Shown piece by piece: positions 16,805 through 26,934 of a DNA stretch of 64,000 nt. A program made the position numbers and the translations under genes. Every line of letters begins with the position of its first letter. Positions within the stretch are counted from its first letter, which is position 1. Origin of the DNA: Orenia metallireducens (lineage in GTDB: Bacteria; Bacillota; Halanaerobiia; Halobacteroidales; Halobacteroidaceae). The stretch lies in the NCBI RefSeq assembly GCF_003001995.1, contig NZ_PVNB01000017.1, positions 23,808 to 87,807 of the forward strand, written 5' to 3'. The notes beneath the pieces were generated by a model. That model saw only the letters and a program-made list of their open reading frames with translations. It made no database searches and was not told the DNA's origin.

Positions 16805-17776
16805 ATGATTAAATGGTTTGCAGATTTAGTAATTTATGATTGGTTAGGTTTTGATGGAGCGACTCGCTTAGGTGAGTCAGTTCACTTCTTCTTTTACGAT
16901 ACTATCAAAATCTTATTCCTATTGAGTGTGATGATCTTCTTTATCTCCATTTTAAGAAGCTTCTTTTCACCAGAGAAGACTAAGAAGTTATTGAGCCATA
17001 GGAAAAAATATGTTGGTAATGTATTGGCTTCGATTTTAGGGGTAGTAACTCCTTTCTGTTCCTGTTCATCAGTTCCAATTTTTATTGGTTTTATTGAGTC
17101 AGGAGTACCTTTAGGAATTACATTCTCCTTTTTGATTACCTCTCCAATCGTTAATGAGATAGCTTTGGTAATGTTATACTCATTATTTGGCTGGAAGATA
17201 GGCACACTATATTTAATTAGTGGAGTAGTAGTTGGAGTTGTTGGTGGAATTATTATTGGAGCTTTAGGCTTAGAAGATGAAGTGGAAGAGTATGTTTATC
17301 AGATTCAAATCAATGATGAAGATCAAGGTGAAGCTCTTGCTCAAGAAAGTAAGAAGGAAATGTGGCGAAGAAAGATTGAATTTGCTAAAGGTGAGGTTAA
17401 AGAGATAGTTGGGCGTGTTTGGAAGTATGTCTTTATTGGAATAGGAATTGGTGCTTTAATTCATGGTTATGCCCCTGCTAGTTTATTAGCTAAATATGCA
17501 GGAGAAGGAAATCCTTTTGCAGTTATTTTAGCAGTTCTATTTGGAATTCCATTATACTCTAATGCTGTTGGTACAATTCCAATTGTGCAAGCTCTAATGA
17601 GTAAAGGAGTAGCAACAGGAACAGCATTAAGCTTTATGATGGCTGTTACTGCATTATCTTTACCAGCAATGATTATTCTAAGAAAGGTAATTAAGCCTAA
17701 GTTAATCACTATATTTGTTACTGTAGTAGGTTTATCAATTATAGGGATAGGTTATTTATTTAATTTTGTGATGTAG
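16805..17776 (+). CDS. ArsP/DUF318-type permease, copy A
   Basis: A 323-residue polytopic membrane protein of the PF03773 (ArsP_1) permease family. The hallmark VTPFCSCSSVPIFIGFIESG (~res 79-98) holds a Cys pair in a membrane helix. A central hydrophilic loop (EEYVYQIQINDEDQGEALAQ) separates two helical halves, each with a GIPLYSNA- or TSPIVNE-type motif. Characterised members export trivalent organoarsenicals; others are linked to Cu/Zn or unknown soft metals. It follows the broken arsR by 3 bases and precedes a CTNC thioredoxin. Very similar to the gene at 49526, indicating duplication. Confidence 0.85.
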   Translation: MIKWFADLVIYDWLGFDGATRLGESVHFFFYDTIKILFLLSVMIFFISILRSFFSPEKTKKLLSHRKKYVGNVLASILGVVTPFCSCSSVPIFIGFIESGVPLGITFSFLITSPIVNEIALVMLYSLFGWKIGTLYLISGVVVGVVGGIIIGALGLEDEVEEYVYQIQINDEDQGEALAQESKKEMWRRKIEFAKGEVKEIVGRVWKYVFIGIGIGALIHGYAPASLLAKYAGEGNPFAVILAVLFGIPLYSNAVGTIPIVQALMSKGVATGTALSFMMAVTALSLPAMIILRKVIKPKLITIFVTVVGLSIIGIGYLFNFVM

Positions 17777-17862
17777 ATATTAGTGATTGGTAATTAGTCA
17801 TTTGTAATTAGTAAATTCTTTAACCAATCACCAATTACTAGTTACTAATTACTAAAATAAGG
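17777..17862. repeat. Stem-loop built of iterated AATTAGTAATTGG-like words
   Basis: GTGATTGGTAATTAG and TTGTAATTAGTAA on one side, then ACCAATCACCAATTACTAG and TTACTAATTACTAA as their approximate inverse. Fills the permease-thioredoxin gap. Same style of repeat at 50470-50515, 53331-53362, 61690-61775 and 63695-63800. Confidence 0.6.
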
Positions 17863-17872
17863 AGGTGTTAAG

Positions 17873-18103
17873 ATGAAGATTACAGTTTATGGTCCAGGTT
17901 GTACTAACTGTGTTACTTTGGCTGATCATGCTCAAGCTGCTGCTAAAGAGCTAGGTCTTGATGTAGAGATTGAGAAGGTAGAGGACTTTGCTGAGATTGC
18001 TAAAGCAGGGATTATGAACACTCCAGGCTTAGCGATTGATGGTCAGGTTAAGGTCAAAGGAAGAGTACCTAGTATAGAAAAGATTAAAGAATTACTTAAA
18101 TAA
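17873..18103 (+). CDS. Small thioredoxin-like protein (CTNC)
   Basis: A 76-residue thioredoxin-fold protein of the redox-active disulfide protein 2 type: GPGCTNCVTLADHAQAAAKE at residues ~6-25, cis-Pro loop IMNTPGLAIDG. Partner gene of the ArsP-type permease in both copies of this locus (compare 50797), which suggests that it keeps the permease's Cys pair or its cargo reduced. RBS AAGGAGGTG before ATG 17873. Confidence 0.9.
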   Translation: MKITVYGPGCTNCVTLADHAQAAAKELGLDVEIEKVEDFAEIAKAGIMNTPGLAIDGQVKVKGRVPSIEKIKELLK

Positions 18104-18105
18104 AA

Positions 18106-18149
18106 AAAACAGGTCACAGGGGATAATTATCCCCTGTGACCTGTTTTAA
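18106..18149. terminator. Strong bidirectional terminator between thioredoxin gene and arsC
   Basis: AACAGGTCACAGGGGATAA pairs with its full inverse (18-bp stem), with A and T runs on both sides. Confidence 0.93.
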
Positions 18150-18154
18150 TAATC

Positions 18155-18571
18155 TTACTCAGCTAACCACTTTTTAATCTGCTCTTCAATTTTATCTCTT
18201 ACTTCTCTAAACTTATTTAACTTCTCTTCCTCATTACCTTCAAAAGCTACTGGGTCTTCAAAAGCCCAATGCAACCTTTTAGTTACTCCAGGAAAGGTTG
18301 GGCAGTTTTCTTCAGCATCTGCACATACTGTAATTAAATATCCAAAGTGTTTTTTACCTAAATAATCTTTAAGTGGAGTAGACGCTTGCTTGCTGATATC
18401 TATTCCTATTTCATCCATTACTTTAATAGTATAAGGATTTATCCCTTTAGCATCTAAACCACCACTATACACTTCAAATTTTTCTCTGGCATATTTTCTT
18501 AAAAATGCTTCTGCCATTTGACTACGGGCAGAATTACCTGTACAAAGAAATAATACTTTAGTTTTATTCAT
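18155..18571 (-). CDS. arsC: Arsenate reductase ArsC, thioredoxin-coupled type
   Basis: A 138-residue enzyme of the low-molecular-weight phosphatase fold that reduces arsenate to arsenite. P-loop CTGNSARS begins at Cys10; the resolving Cys83 and Cys90 lie in VCADAEENCPTFPG, exactly as Cys10/82/89 of plasmid pI258 ArsC. Such enzymes are recycled by thioredoxin. It stands alone, convergent with cluster A, about 8 kb from the acr3 operon that would export its product. RBS GAGGAGGG on the minus strand. Confidence 0.95.
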   Translation of the reverse strand: MNKTKVLFLCTGNSARSQMAEAFLRKYAREKFEVYSGGLDAKGINPYTIKVMDEIGIDISKQASTPLKDYLGKKHFGYLITVCADAEENCPTFPGVTKRLHWAFEDPVAFEGNEEEKLNKFREVRDKIEEQIKKWLAE

Positions 18572-18746
18572 CTCAAGCCCTCCTCATAAATAATAATGAA
18601 ATTTAGTATTTTTAATAATTTCAAGATCAATTAGTTAATAACCTGTTTGTTCTCTGTTAATATTATGTTAAATTAAAGATTGGGTATAATATTAAATAGG
18701 AATATGAATATTTTTATAGAATAAAAGTAATCTAGAGGTAAATTTA

Positions 18747-18990
18747 ATGTTTAATCTAGAAAAGGTTAGGTTTAAGAATATCCTAGAGCTTGATAGCTTA
18801 GGATTTCCAGATAATAAGATAACTACAATCATTGGTCCTAGTGGAGCAGGTAAGTCAACCTTACTAAAATTGTTGAATAATATGATCAGTATAGATTCAG
18901 GAACTCTTTTATATAAGGGTCAAGATATTAATCAACTCAATCCAGTTGAGTTGAGAAGAGAAGTGATTATGTTAGCTCAGAACGCTATTA
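18747..18990 (+). pseudogene. Truncated FetA-like ABC ATPase
   Basis: The N-terminal ~81 residues of a FetA-type ATPase: Walker A GPSGAGKST (~res 31-39), then NQLNPVELRREVIMLAQNAI, closely parallel to the intact gene at 12342 (DSVELRRDLVMLPQAPAI). It is cut at 18990 by a 190-bp TA-flanked element; signature motif and Walker B are lost. After the element a short YKGTI in another frame may be the continuation (compare FSGSI in the intact copy), followed by a stop. No permease remains nearby. A dead duplicate of the fetAB locus. Confidence 0.82.
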
Positions 18991-19180
18991 TAGATAAACA
19001 AATCTAGAATGTAATTTTCCCCTCTCTTGAGAGAGTAATACGGAGAGTCTCATTTAAGACTCGTAGGGAAGAGAGGGGTTAGGGGTGAGTTTGAGTTCTT
19101 AAAATCTCACAACGCCCCCAGCCCCTCTTAATCTTAAGAGGGGAGTAAAAAATAAATTTCTTTTTAAGGTTGTTTATCTA
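18991..19180. mobile_element. 190-bp MITE-like element with 11-bp terminal inverted repeats
   Basis: TAGATAAACAA (18991-19001) and TTGTTTATCTA (19170-19180) are perfect inverse copies, flanked by TA on each side (18989-18990, 19181-19182), as left by IS630/mariner-type transposition. The interior has further inverted parts (CCCCTCTCTTGAGAGAG; CCCCTCTTAATCTTAAGAGG) and GGGGTTAGGGGTGAGTTT. No open frame for a transposase. It interrupts the FetA-like gene. Confidence 0.72.
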
Positions 19181-19246
19181 TATAAAGGTACTATATTATG
19201 GGAGTTATATAATACTAGTGAGATTAGATAATAAAATTTAAGAAAT

Positions 19247-19286
19247 ATGAATACCTTTTAGGATAATCCTGAGAGGTGTTTTTTTA
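19247..19286 (+). terminator. Terminator-like hairpin after the broken ABC gene
   Basis: ACCTTTTAGGATAATCCTGAGAGGT followed by eight T's on one flank; stem ACCT..TAGGAT/ATCCT..AGGT with one internal mismatch. Confidence 0.65.
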
Positions 19287-19393
19287 TTTATCAATTTTTT
19301 GATTTTGATTATAATTTTGTGGATAGTATTTTGATTTATCTCTAAGTATTTTCTACCTGAGATAAATCAGTGATATAATCAATTGTAAAATAG

Positions 19394-19483
19394 TGAGGTG
19401 ATAAGTATAAAGAGGTTACAACAAGCGTCTTAGTAGGTGGTTCCCTTGTAGATAAGACTATACCATTAATTATTGGACTCTAG
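19394..19483 (+). other. Short protein-like remnant in the 19182-19783 gap
   Basis: After TGA 19394 one frame reads EVTTSVLVGGSLVDKTIPLI and stops at 19481. It has a membrane-protein look but no start codon; probably a gene fragment. I cannot name it. The rest of this 600-base gap holds the terminator at 19247 and the GH1 promoter region at 19507-19678. Confidence 0.25.
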
Positions 19484-19506
19484 TAGGTTAAAGCTTAATT
19501 AAAAAC

Positions 19507-19678
19507 TTGACAATTGAATTTATATTTCTTATAATTAACATATAATTTTATTGGTATATACCACTACTAAAGCTTTGAGGATATAAGAACCATATAAGAA
19601 GTTTAAGAACTATCAGGAATTATTTCAAAATAAATAGATAAAAGAAAATTTTTTATTATCAATCTTGGTATAGACCAA
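19507..19678 (+). promoter_or_regulatory. GH1 gene promoter with two TTGGTATA(T/G)ACCA operators
   Basis: TTGACA (19507-19512), 17-base spacer, TATAAT (19530-19535). Two palindromes follow: TGGTATATACCA (19552-19563), near the start point, and TTGGTATAGACCAA (19665-19678). They resemble the dre-type sites of GntR/HutC regulators such as NagR/DasR (TGGTNTANACCA). A GntR/UTRA regulator is encoded at 47606. Confidence 0.7.
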
Positions 19679-19741
19679 GGTATAAATACCTACTTGTTAA
19701 TTGAAAGAAGAGGTTATATTATTGATTATAAATACTTTTAG

Positions 19742-21217
<1,476 letters not shown>

Positions 21218-21415
21218 TATCATTATTTAGCAATAAAATAATATAATATCAATTTCATTTAGAGGTCATAAAAGTATAGTAGTAGATAAAAGAGTCCAGG
21301 ATTAATACCTATTTGTAAGTGTATTTAGCATTGGCTCTTTTTTCTAATTGTTTTAAATTTTTGAAGTTAGAGATATAATTAAAGATAACTTATATTAGAA
21401 TAAGAAGGTGAAAAA

Positions 21416-21958
21416 ATGACAGAAAAAGAGAAGATGTTAGCTGGAGAGTTGTATAATGCTGCTGATGAGCAATTGGTCTTAGAAAGAATTAATGCTAGAA
21501 AAATGACACGACTTTTTAATGAATCAACAGATAAGAACAGACATGATATTCTTAAAGAGCTCTTTGCTAGTACTGGGGAGCGATTTTATATTGAGCCAAA
21601 CTTTCGCTGTGATTATGGTAGTAATATTTATCTTGAAGATAACTTCTATGCCAATTTTGATTGTATTATCTTAGATGTCTGTAAAGTTACTATAGGTAAG
21701 AACTGTATGTTAGGACCAAGAGTATCTATTTATACTGCTACCCACCCATTAGATGCTAAGTTAAGGGTTTCAGGAGCAGAATATGGTAAGCCAGTAACAA
21801 TTGGTGATAATGTTTGGATTGGGGGCAGTGCTGTAATTAATCCAGGTGTTACTATTGGTGATAATGTTGTAGTAGCTTCTGGTGCTGTTGTTATTAAGGA
21901 TGTACCTGATAATGTAGTTGTAGGAGGAAATCCTGCTAAAATCATTAAGGAGCTTTAG
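21416..21958 (+). CDS. Sugar O-acetyltransferase (maltose/galactoside acetyltransferase type)
   Basis: A 180-residue hexapeptide-repeat acetyltransferase. N-terminal [18 protein letters not shown] is the Mac domain of LacA/Maa enzymes; the left-handed helix includes [20 protein letters not shown], the catalytic His in YTATHPLD and the C-terminal [20 protein letters not shown]. It transfers acetyl from acetyl-CoA to a sugar, perhaps for detoxifying non-metabolised sugars. Followed by a VOC protein and PHP phosphatase in the same direction, with 45-85 base gaps. Confidence 0.9.
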   Translation: MTEKEKMLAGELYNAADEQLVLERINARKMTRLFNESTDKNRHDILKELFASTGERFYIEPNFRCDYGSNIYLEDNFYANFDCIILDVCKVTIGKNCMLGPRVSIYTATHPLDAKLRVSGAEYGKPVTIGDNVWIGGSAVINPGVTIGDNVVVASGAVVIKDVPDNVVVGGNPAKIIKEL

Positions 21959-22003
21959 TATTATAATCAATTAATAAAATTAATATCTAGGAGGATAAAG
22001 ACG

Positions 22004-22393
22004 ATGAGAATAGAACATATCGCAATTTGGACTGATAATCTTGAAAGATTAAAGGAATTTTATAGTACATACTTTAATGCTACAGCAGGAGATAAATATA
22101 TTAATGAGTCTAAAAACTTTGAATCATATTTTTTATCTTTTGATCAAGGGTGTCGCTTAGAGATTATGCATAAGCCATCAATACCTAAAAACCTAAATAA
22201 TACTGCTGATCAGTGTCTAGGATTAATTCATTTTGCAATCTCAGTTGGGAGTAAGAACAAAGTTTTAGCTCTTACAGAGAGGTTAGAAGAAGATGGTTAT
22301 GAGGTTATAGGTGAGCCTCGAATGACCGGTGATGGATATTTTGAAAGTGTAATTCTAGACCCAGATGGAAATAGAATTGAAATAACTACTTAA
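22004..22393 (+). CDS. VOC-superfamily (glyoxalase-like) protein
   Basis: A 129-residue vicinal-oxygen-chelate protein: MRIEHIAIWTDNLERLKEFY at the start, HFAISVGSKN in the middle and DGYFESVILDPDGNRIEIT at the end, providing the usual His and Glu metal ligands. Closest in style to lactoylglutathione-lyase-like or fosfomycin-resistance-like proteins; substrate unknown. Could detoxify methylglyoxal, as an mgsA gene occurs at 38968, but this is a guess. RBS TAGGAGG. Confidence 0.85.
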   Translation: MRIEHIAIWTDNLERLKEFYSTYFNATAGDKYINESKNFESYFLSFDQGCRLEIMHKPSIPKNLNNTADQCLGLIHFAISVGSKNKVLALTERLEEDGYEVIGEPRMTGDGYFESVILDPDGNRIEITT

Positions 22394-22476
22394 AAAGATA
22401 GATTTAAAACTTCTAAATAATATTTTAGATTAATTTATGAATTAGGATTTATTTGAGGTTAAAAGGAGGCTTTTAG

Positions 22477-23262
22477 ATGTTGGCTGATTATCATATGCAT
22501 ACAAATTTCAGCAATGACTCTACTTATGAGATGGAGGATGTAATTAAAAAAGCAATATCATTAGAAATTGATGAGATCTGCTTTACTGAGCATGTGGATT
22601 ATGAAGTAAAGGGAGATTTAAATTGTGATTATACTGCTTATATCAAAGAGTTTCAAAGATGTAAAGAAAAATATAAGAATCAAATTACTATCAAGCTTGG
22701 AATTGAATTTGGGATGCAGGTACATACAATCAATCAGTTTCAAAAGGATTTTGATCGATATGACTTTGATTTTGTTATTCTTTCTTGCCATCAAGTAAAT
22801 AATCAGGAGTTCTGGTCACAAAATTTTCAAAAGGGAAAGACACAGCAGGAATATAATCGAAAATACTATGAAGAGATATTAAAGGTGATAAGAGAGTATG
22901 ATGATTATAGTGTTTTGGGGCATTTAGATATGATTACAAGGTATGATAAACTAGGAAAATATCCTTTTGCAGAGATAAAAGATATTGTGACTGAAATTTT
23001 AACTCAGGTAATTAAGCAGGGAAAAGGAATTGAGGTTAATACCTCTAGCTTCCGCTATGGTTTAGAAGATTTAACACCTTCCAAAGAAATATTAAAGTTA
23101 TATCGAGAATTAGGTGGGGAAATTATTACAATAGGCTCAGATACTCATCAAGAAGAGGATGTAGGTCATAAGATTGTCTATGTAAAAGAAGAGCTTAAAA
23201 GACTAGGCTACAAAGAATTTTGTACCTTTGAAAAGATGAAGCCTATTTTTCATAAGTTATAA
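22477..23262 (+). CDS. hisJ: PHP-domain histidinol-phosphatase family protein
   Basis: A 261-residue PHP phosphoesterase. Metal ligands: DYHMHTNFS (res 4-12), CFTEHVDY, LGIEFG, LSCHQV, LGHLDMITRYD and GSDTHQEEDVG, all in the order of HisK/HisJ histidinol-phosphatase. No other histidine genes are nearby, so the assignment to histidine synthesis is tentative; other PHP phosphatases are possible. RBS AAAGGAGG. Confidence 0.82.
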   Translation: MLADYHMHTNFSNDSTYEMEDVIKKAISLEIDEICFTEHVDYEVKGDLNCDYTAYIKEFQRCKEKYKNQITIKLGIEFGMQVHTINQFQKDFDRYDFDFVILSCHQVNNQEFWSQNFQKGKTQQEYNRKYYEEILKVIREYDDYSVLGHLDMITRYDKLGKYPFAEIKDIVTEILTQVIKQGKGIEVNTSSFRYGLEDLTPSKEILKLYRELGGEIITIGSDTHQEEDVGHKIVYVKEELKRLGYKEFCTFEKMKPIFHKL

Positions 23263-23321
23263 TCATTGTTATAAACGTATCTACAAGATACTAATATAAA
23301 TTAAAAAGGAGTGATTGGTAA

Positions 23322-25649
23322 ATGTTCAATATCTTTAAAATTAGTTTAGTTCTATTATTAGTTTTTAGCATATTTATCTTAAATGAAGAAAGAGCTTTAG
23401 CAGAAGCTCAATTAACAGATGAGGAATCTATTGATAGGGTTGTTGCTGAGATGTCCTTAGAAGAGAAAGTATCAATCTTGGTTGGTCCAGGGATGTCAGG
23501 AGAATCCTTGGTTGGTTTAACTGATGCAGGTGTGCCAGGAGCAGCAGGAAATATCAATGGAGTTCCTCGTTTTGGAATACCAGCTATTGTATTAGCAGAT
23601 GGTCCTGCAGGGCTTAGAATCAATTCTACTAGAGAGGGAACAGAGGAGACTTTCTATGCTACAGCCTTTCCTGTAGCAACAGCGATTGCATCTAGCTGGA
23701 ATACTGATTTAGCTAAGGAAGTAGGAGATGCAGTAGGCGAGGAGATCAAAGAGTATGGTGTAGATATCTGGTTAGCACCAGCCTTGAATATCCACAGAAA
23801 CCCCTTAACAGGAAGAAACTTTGAATATTATTCTGAAGACCCATTAATCTCAGGTAAGATGGCTGCAGCAGTGGTCAATGGTGTTGAAGATAATGGAGTA
23901 GGGACAACTATCAAGCATTTTGTAGCAAATAATCAGGAGACTAATAGATTAAGTGTTGATGCAATAATCTCACAAAGAGCTTTAAGGGAGATATATCTAC
24001 GTGGTTTTGAAATAGCAGTAAAGGATGCACAGCCTTGGTCAGTAATGAGCTCTTATAATAGATTAAATGGGAGTTATACATCAGCAAATCAGGAATTATT
24101 AACGACGATTTTACGTGATGAATGGGGATTTAAAGGTTTTGTGATGACAGATTGGTTTGGGGGTTATGAGAGTCTTAAAGTAATCTTTGAGGAAGGAAAC
24201 AGTGTATCTGATGTGGTTGCTCAAATGCAAGCAGGGAATGACCTATTGATGCCTGGTACCCCTAATCAAACCCAAGCTTTAATAGATGCTGTAAAGAGTG
24301 GAAAGTTAGATGAAAAAATCCTAGATAAAAACCTTAAAAATATTCTTAAAATGGTACTTCAAACTCCCAGATTTAAAGAGTACAGATACTCTAATAAACC
24401 AAAGCTTAAGACCAATGCAGAGATATCACGCCAAGTAGCAACAGAAGGGATGGTACTTTTAAAGAATAAGCAGAAAGTATTGCCTTTAAATTCTGATGCA
24501 AAGATAGGTCTGTTTGGTAATGGACAGATTGAAACTATCAAGGGTGGAACAGGTAGTGGTGATGTAAATACAGCCTATACTATCTCTATTGCCAAAGGAT
24601 TAGATGAGAATTTTGAATTAGATCAAGATTTATTAGCTAGATATGCTACTTATGTTAGCACATTAAGAGGATTAAAAGAGTATCAAAAACCACCTCATAG
24701 TTTCTTTGAACAGAAGCCCCAAATTCCAGAAAAGCCCCTAAGAGATAATGAAATTTCAGCAGTAGTTGAAAAGACAGATATAGGAGTAATTGTAATAGTA
24801 AGAAATTCTGGAGAGGGTGGCGATAGAAAGAATGAGAAAGGTGATTTTCTCTTAACAGATGAAGAACAGAAGATGATAGAGAGAGTCTCCAATGCGTATC
24901 ATAAGGTAGGTAAGCAGGTAGTAGTAGTTCTTAATATAGGTGGAGTAATCGAGGTAGCTAGTTGGAGGGATAAAGTAGATGGAATCTTATTATCTTGGCA
25001 GCCTGGGCAAGAGGCAGGTTATGCTATAGCAGATGTATTATCAGGAAGAGCAAATCCATCTGGAAAATTAGCAACGACCTTCCCTATGGATTATGGTGAT
25101 GTGCCATCAGCAGCTAATTTCCCGGGAGATGATCCAGTAGACCCAAGTAAAGTAGTTTATGAAGAGGGAATTTATGTAGGGTACCGCTACTATGATAAGT
25201 TTGATATTAAGCCAGCTTATGAATTTGGTTACGGTCTATCCTATACTAGTTTTGAATATAGTAACCTAAAACTTAACTCAAATATCTTTAAGGATAAGAT
25301 AAGAGTAACAGTTGATATAACAAATACTGGTAAGGTAGCAGGGAAAGAGGTAGTAGAGTTATACTTGAATGCACCAGCTAATAAACTAGATAAACCTATC
25401 CAAGAATTAAAAGGTTTTGCTAAGACGAAATTATTACAGCCAGCAGAGACCCAAACTATTAGCTTTGAAATTGATGCTAGGACATTGGCATCCTTTGATG
25501 AAAATAAGTCAGCTTGGCTAGCAGAAGCAGGTAAGTATGAATTAAGGGTCGGTGCTTCATCAAGAGATATTAGAAGAAGAGCTTTCTTTAAGCTAAAAAA
25601 AGATTTAATAGTAGAAGAGGTTAATGATCTTTTAGAGCCTACAAATTAA
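23322..25649 (+). CDS. Secreted GH3 beta-glucosidase-type hydrolase
   Basis: A 775-residue GH3 enzyme with a signal peptide (ISLVLLLVFSIFILNEERAL, cleavage likely after ALAEA near res 29). N-terminal TIM barrel includes GIPAIVLADGPAGLRI, TIKHFVANNQE and the nucleophile Asp in GFVMTDWFGG (~res 276). The second domain has GGTGSGDVN and VVVLNIGGV, WQPGQEAGYA and a C-terminal fibronectin III-like part (YEFGYGLSYTSFEY; ELYLNAPANK). It should act outside the cytoplasmic membrane, unlike the cytoplasmic GH enzymes at 39407-46448. Likely beta-glucosidase or beta-xylosidase. Confidence 0.92.
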   Translation: MFNIFKISLVLLLVFSIFILNEERALAEAQLTDEESIDRVVAEMSLEEKVSILVGPGMSGESLVGLTDAGVPGAAGNINGVPRFGIPAIVLADGPAGLRINSTREGTEETFYATAFPVATAIASSWNTDLAKEVGDAVGEEIKEYGVDIWLAPALNIHRNPLTGRNFEYYSEDPLISGKMAAAVVNGVEDNGVGTTIKHFVANNQETNRLSVDAIISQRALREIYLRGFEIAVKDAQPWSVMSSYNRLNGSYTSANQELLTTILRDEWGFKGFVMTDWFGGYESLKVIFEEGNSVSDVVAQMQAGNDLLMPGTPNQTQALIDAVKSGKLDEKILDKNLKNILKMVLQTPRFKEYRYSNKPKLKTNAEISRQVATEGMVLLKNKQKVLPLNSDAKIGLFGNGQIETIKGGTGSGDVNTAYTISIAKGLDENFELDQDLLARYATYVSTLRGLKEYQKPPHSFFEQKPQIPEKPLRDNEISAVVEKTDIGVIVIVRNSGEGGDRKNEKGDFLLTDEEQKMIERVSNAYHKVGKQVVVVLNIGGVIEVASWRDKVDGILLSWQPGQEAGYAIADVLSGRANPSGKLATTFPMDYGDVPSAANFPGDDPVDPSKVVYEEGIYVGYRYYDKFDIKPAYEFGYGLSYTSFEYSNLKLNSNIFKDKIRVTVDITNTGKVAGKEVVELYLNAPANKLDKPIQELKGFAKTKLLQPAETQTISFEIDARTLASFDENKSAWLAEAGKYELRVGASSRDIRRRAFFKLKKDLIVEEVNDLLEPTN

Positions 25650-25667
25650 ATTGATTTACAGAAGTGA

Positions 25668-25740
25668 TAATAAGTAATGAGTGGTAGACAACAATTATTC
25701 AGATAGTTGTTAGCTGCTTATTACTTATAGATTAAATGTA
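25668..25740. repeat. Stem-loop with iterated words after GH3 gene
   Basis: ATAATAAGTAATGAGTGG ... AACAATTATTCAGATAGTTGTTAG ... GCTGCTTATTACTTAT: the outer arms (AATAAGTAATGAG / GCTTATTACTTAT) and inner arms (GACAACAATTATTC / ATAGTTGTTAG) both pair approximately. Possible terminator of the GH3 transcript. Between it and 25922 one frame contains a ~40-codon stretch (EYEAGTVIFFMGSSITESRD) without a start; unidentified. Confidence 0.45.
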
Positions 25741-25922
25741 GTTTTGAAATTAGATATTATGATATCATCAATTTAATAAATCTTTATGATAAATATATAG
25801 AGTATGAAGCAGGAACTGTAATATTTTTCATGGGTTCCAGCATTACAGAATCAAGAGATGATTGATTGGTTATTTGAGTAGGAAAGTAATAATAGACTTA
25901 GTTATTAGATAAAATTATATTT

Positions 25923-25956
25923 AGAAGAACTTAGACTTTAAAGTCTAAGTTCTTCT
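25923..25956 (+). terminator. Perfect hairpin just before the HAD gene
   Basis: AGAAGAACTTAGACTTT and its exact inverse with no loop bases, then TACTTG. Sits 25 bases before the HAD start, so it may isolate or attenuate that gene. Confidence 0.55.
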
Positions 25957-25980
25957 ACTTGTATATAGGAGATGATAGGG

Positions 25981-26868
25981 ATGTTTAATGATAAAATAGA
26001 GATGGTCTTGTTAGATATGGATGGAACTTTATTAAATTCACAATCTGAGGTCTCACCAAAGAATAAAGAAATATTAAAGCAATTGATTTCAAAGGGTTAT
26101 AAGGTTGCTATTGCTACTGGGAGAAATTATCATGAAGCTAGAAGTGTAGTCAAGGATATTGCAGGTTTAGCTTATATCACCAATAATGGTAGTCATATTA
26201 CAGACTTTAATGGCGAGATTATCTTTAATCGAACTATTGGTCAAGAAGATACTATCTCTTTACTTAAAATAATAGAAAGTTACCCTTCACTTAATTATTC
26301 ATTAGCTGCTCCAGAAGAGATCTATATGAAGAGTAAATTAAAGTTTATTAAGATGGTTTTATCTCACAAGGGAGTATTTAAGAATAAATTGAATCTCTTT
26401 AAAAGCTTTGCCTTAATAAAGCGGTTAATCAGATTATTTAATTCACGAAAGACCTCAGATAATATTTATGAGGTGCTAAAAAATAGTTCTTTAGCCGTGC
26501 AAAAGATAGATGTAATGGGTAAAATAGATGAAATGGAATCCTTTAAAAAAAGAATTGTAGAAAGCTTTGGAGAGAAATTTAAACTAAGCAGTTCTTCTAA
26601 AGACAATTTAGAGATAAATCCCCTCAATATATCTAAGGGAACAGGACTAGTATATTTAGCAGATAAACTAGGAATTGATGTTAAGAACTGTATTGCTTTT
26701 GGAGATGGGGGAAATGATTTAGAACTCTTTGATATTGTAGGAACCTCGGTAGCAATGTCAAACTCTGAATTTAGTGAGTTGAAGAAGAAAGCAGATATCA
26801 TAGCTGAAAGTAATGATGATGATGGGGTAGCAAAAATATTGACTAGGTTATTAGTAGTTAAAGCTTAG
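25981..26868 (+). CDS. Cof-type HAD-IIB phosphatase
   Basis: A ~295-residue haloacid-dehalogenase phosphatase. Motif I VLLDMDGTLLNS (~res 8-19), motif II AIATGRN, cap domain in the middle, motif IV FGDGGNDLELFDIVG and the ISKGTGLVYLADKLGI lead-in typical of the Cof/YkrA group. These dephosphorylate sugar phosphates or flavin mononucleotide. ATG 25981 is chosen over ATG 25972, since AGGAG at 25967-25971 is 9 bases before it. Confidence 0.9.
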   Translation: MFNDKIEMVLLDMDGTLLNSQSEVSPKNKEILKQLISKGYKVAIATGRNYHEARSVVKDIAGLAYITNNGSHITDFNGEIIFNRTIGQEDTISLLKIIESYPSLNYSLAAPEEIYMKSKLKFIKMVLSHKGVFKNKLNLFKSFALIKRLIRLFNSRKTSDNIYEVLKNSSLAVQKIDVMGKIDEMESFKKRIVESFGEKFKLSSSSKDNLEINPLNISKGTGLVYLADKLGIDVKNCIAFGDGGNDLELFDIVGTSVAMSNSEFSELKKKADIIAESNDDDGVAKILTRLLVVKA

Positions 26869-26876
26869 TTAAAATA

Positions 26877-26913
26877 AAAGATAAAGGCTAATTAAAATTA
26901 GCCTTTATCTTTG
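26877..26913. terminator. Bidirectional terminator between HAD and deoR-type gene
   Basis: AAAGATAAAGGCTAATT and AATTAGCCTTTATCTTT form a 17-bp stem. Confidence 0.9.
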
Positions 26914-26934
26914 GAAATTAGTTGATTATTGGTA

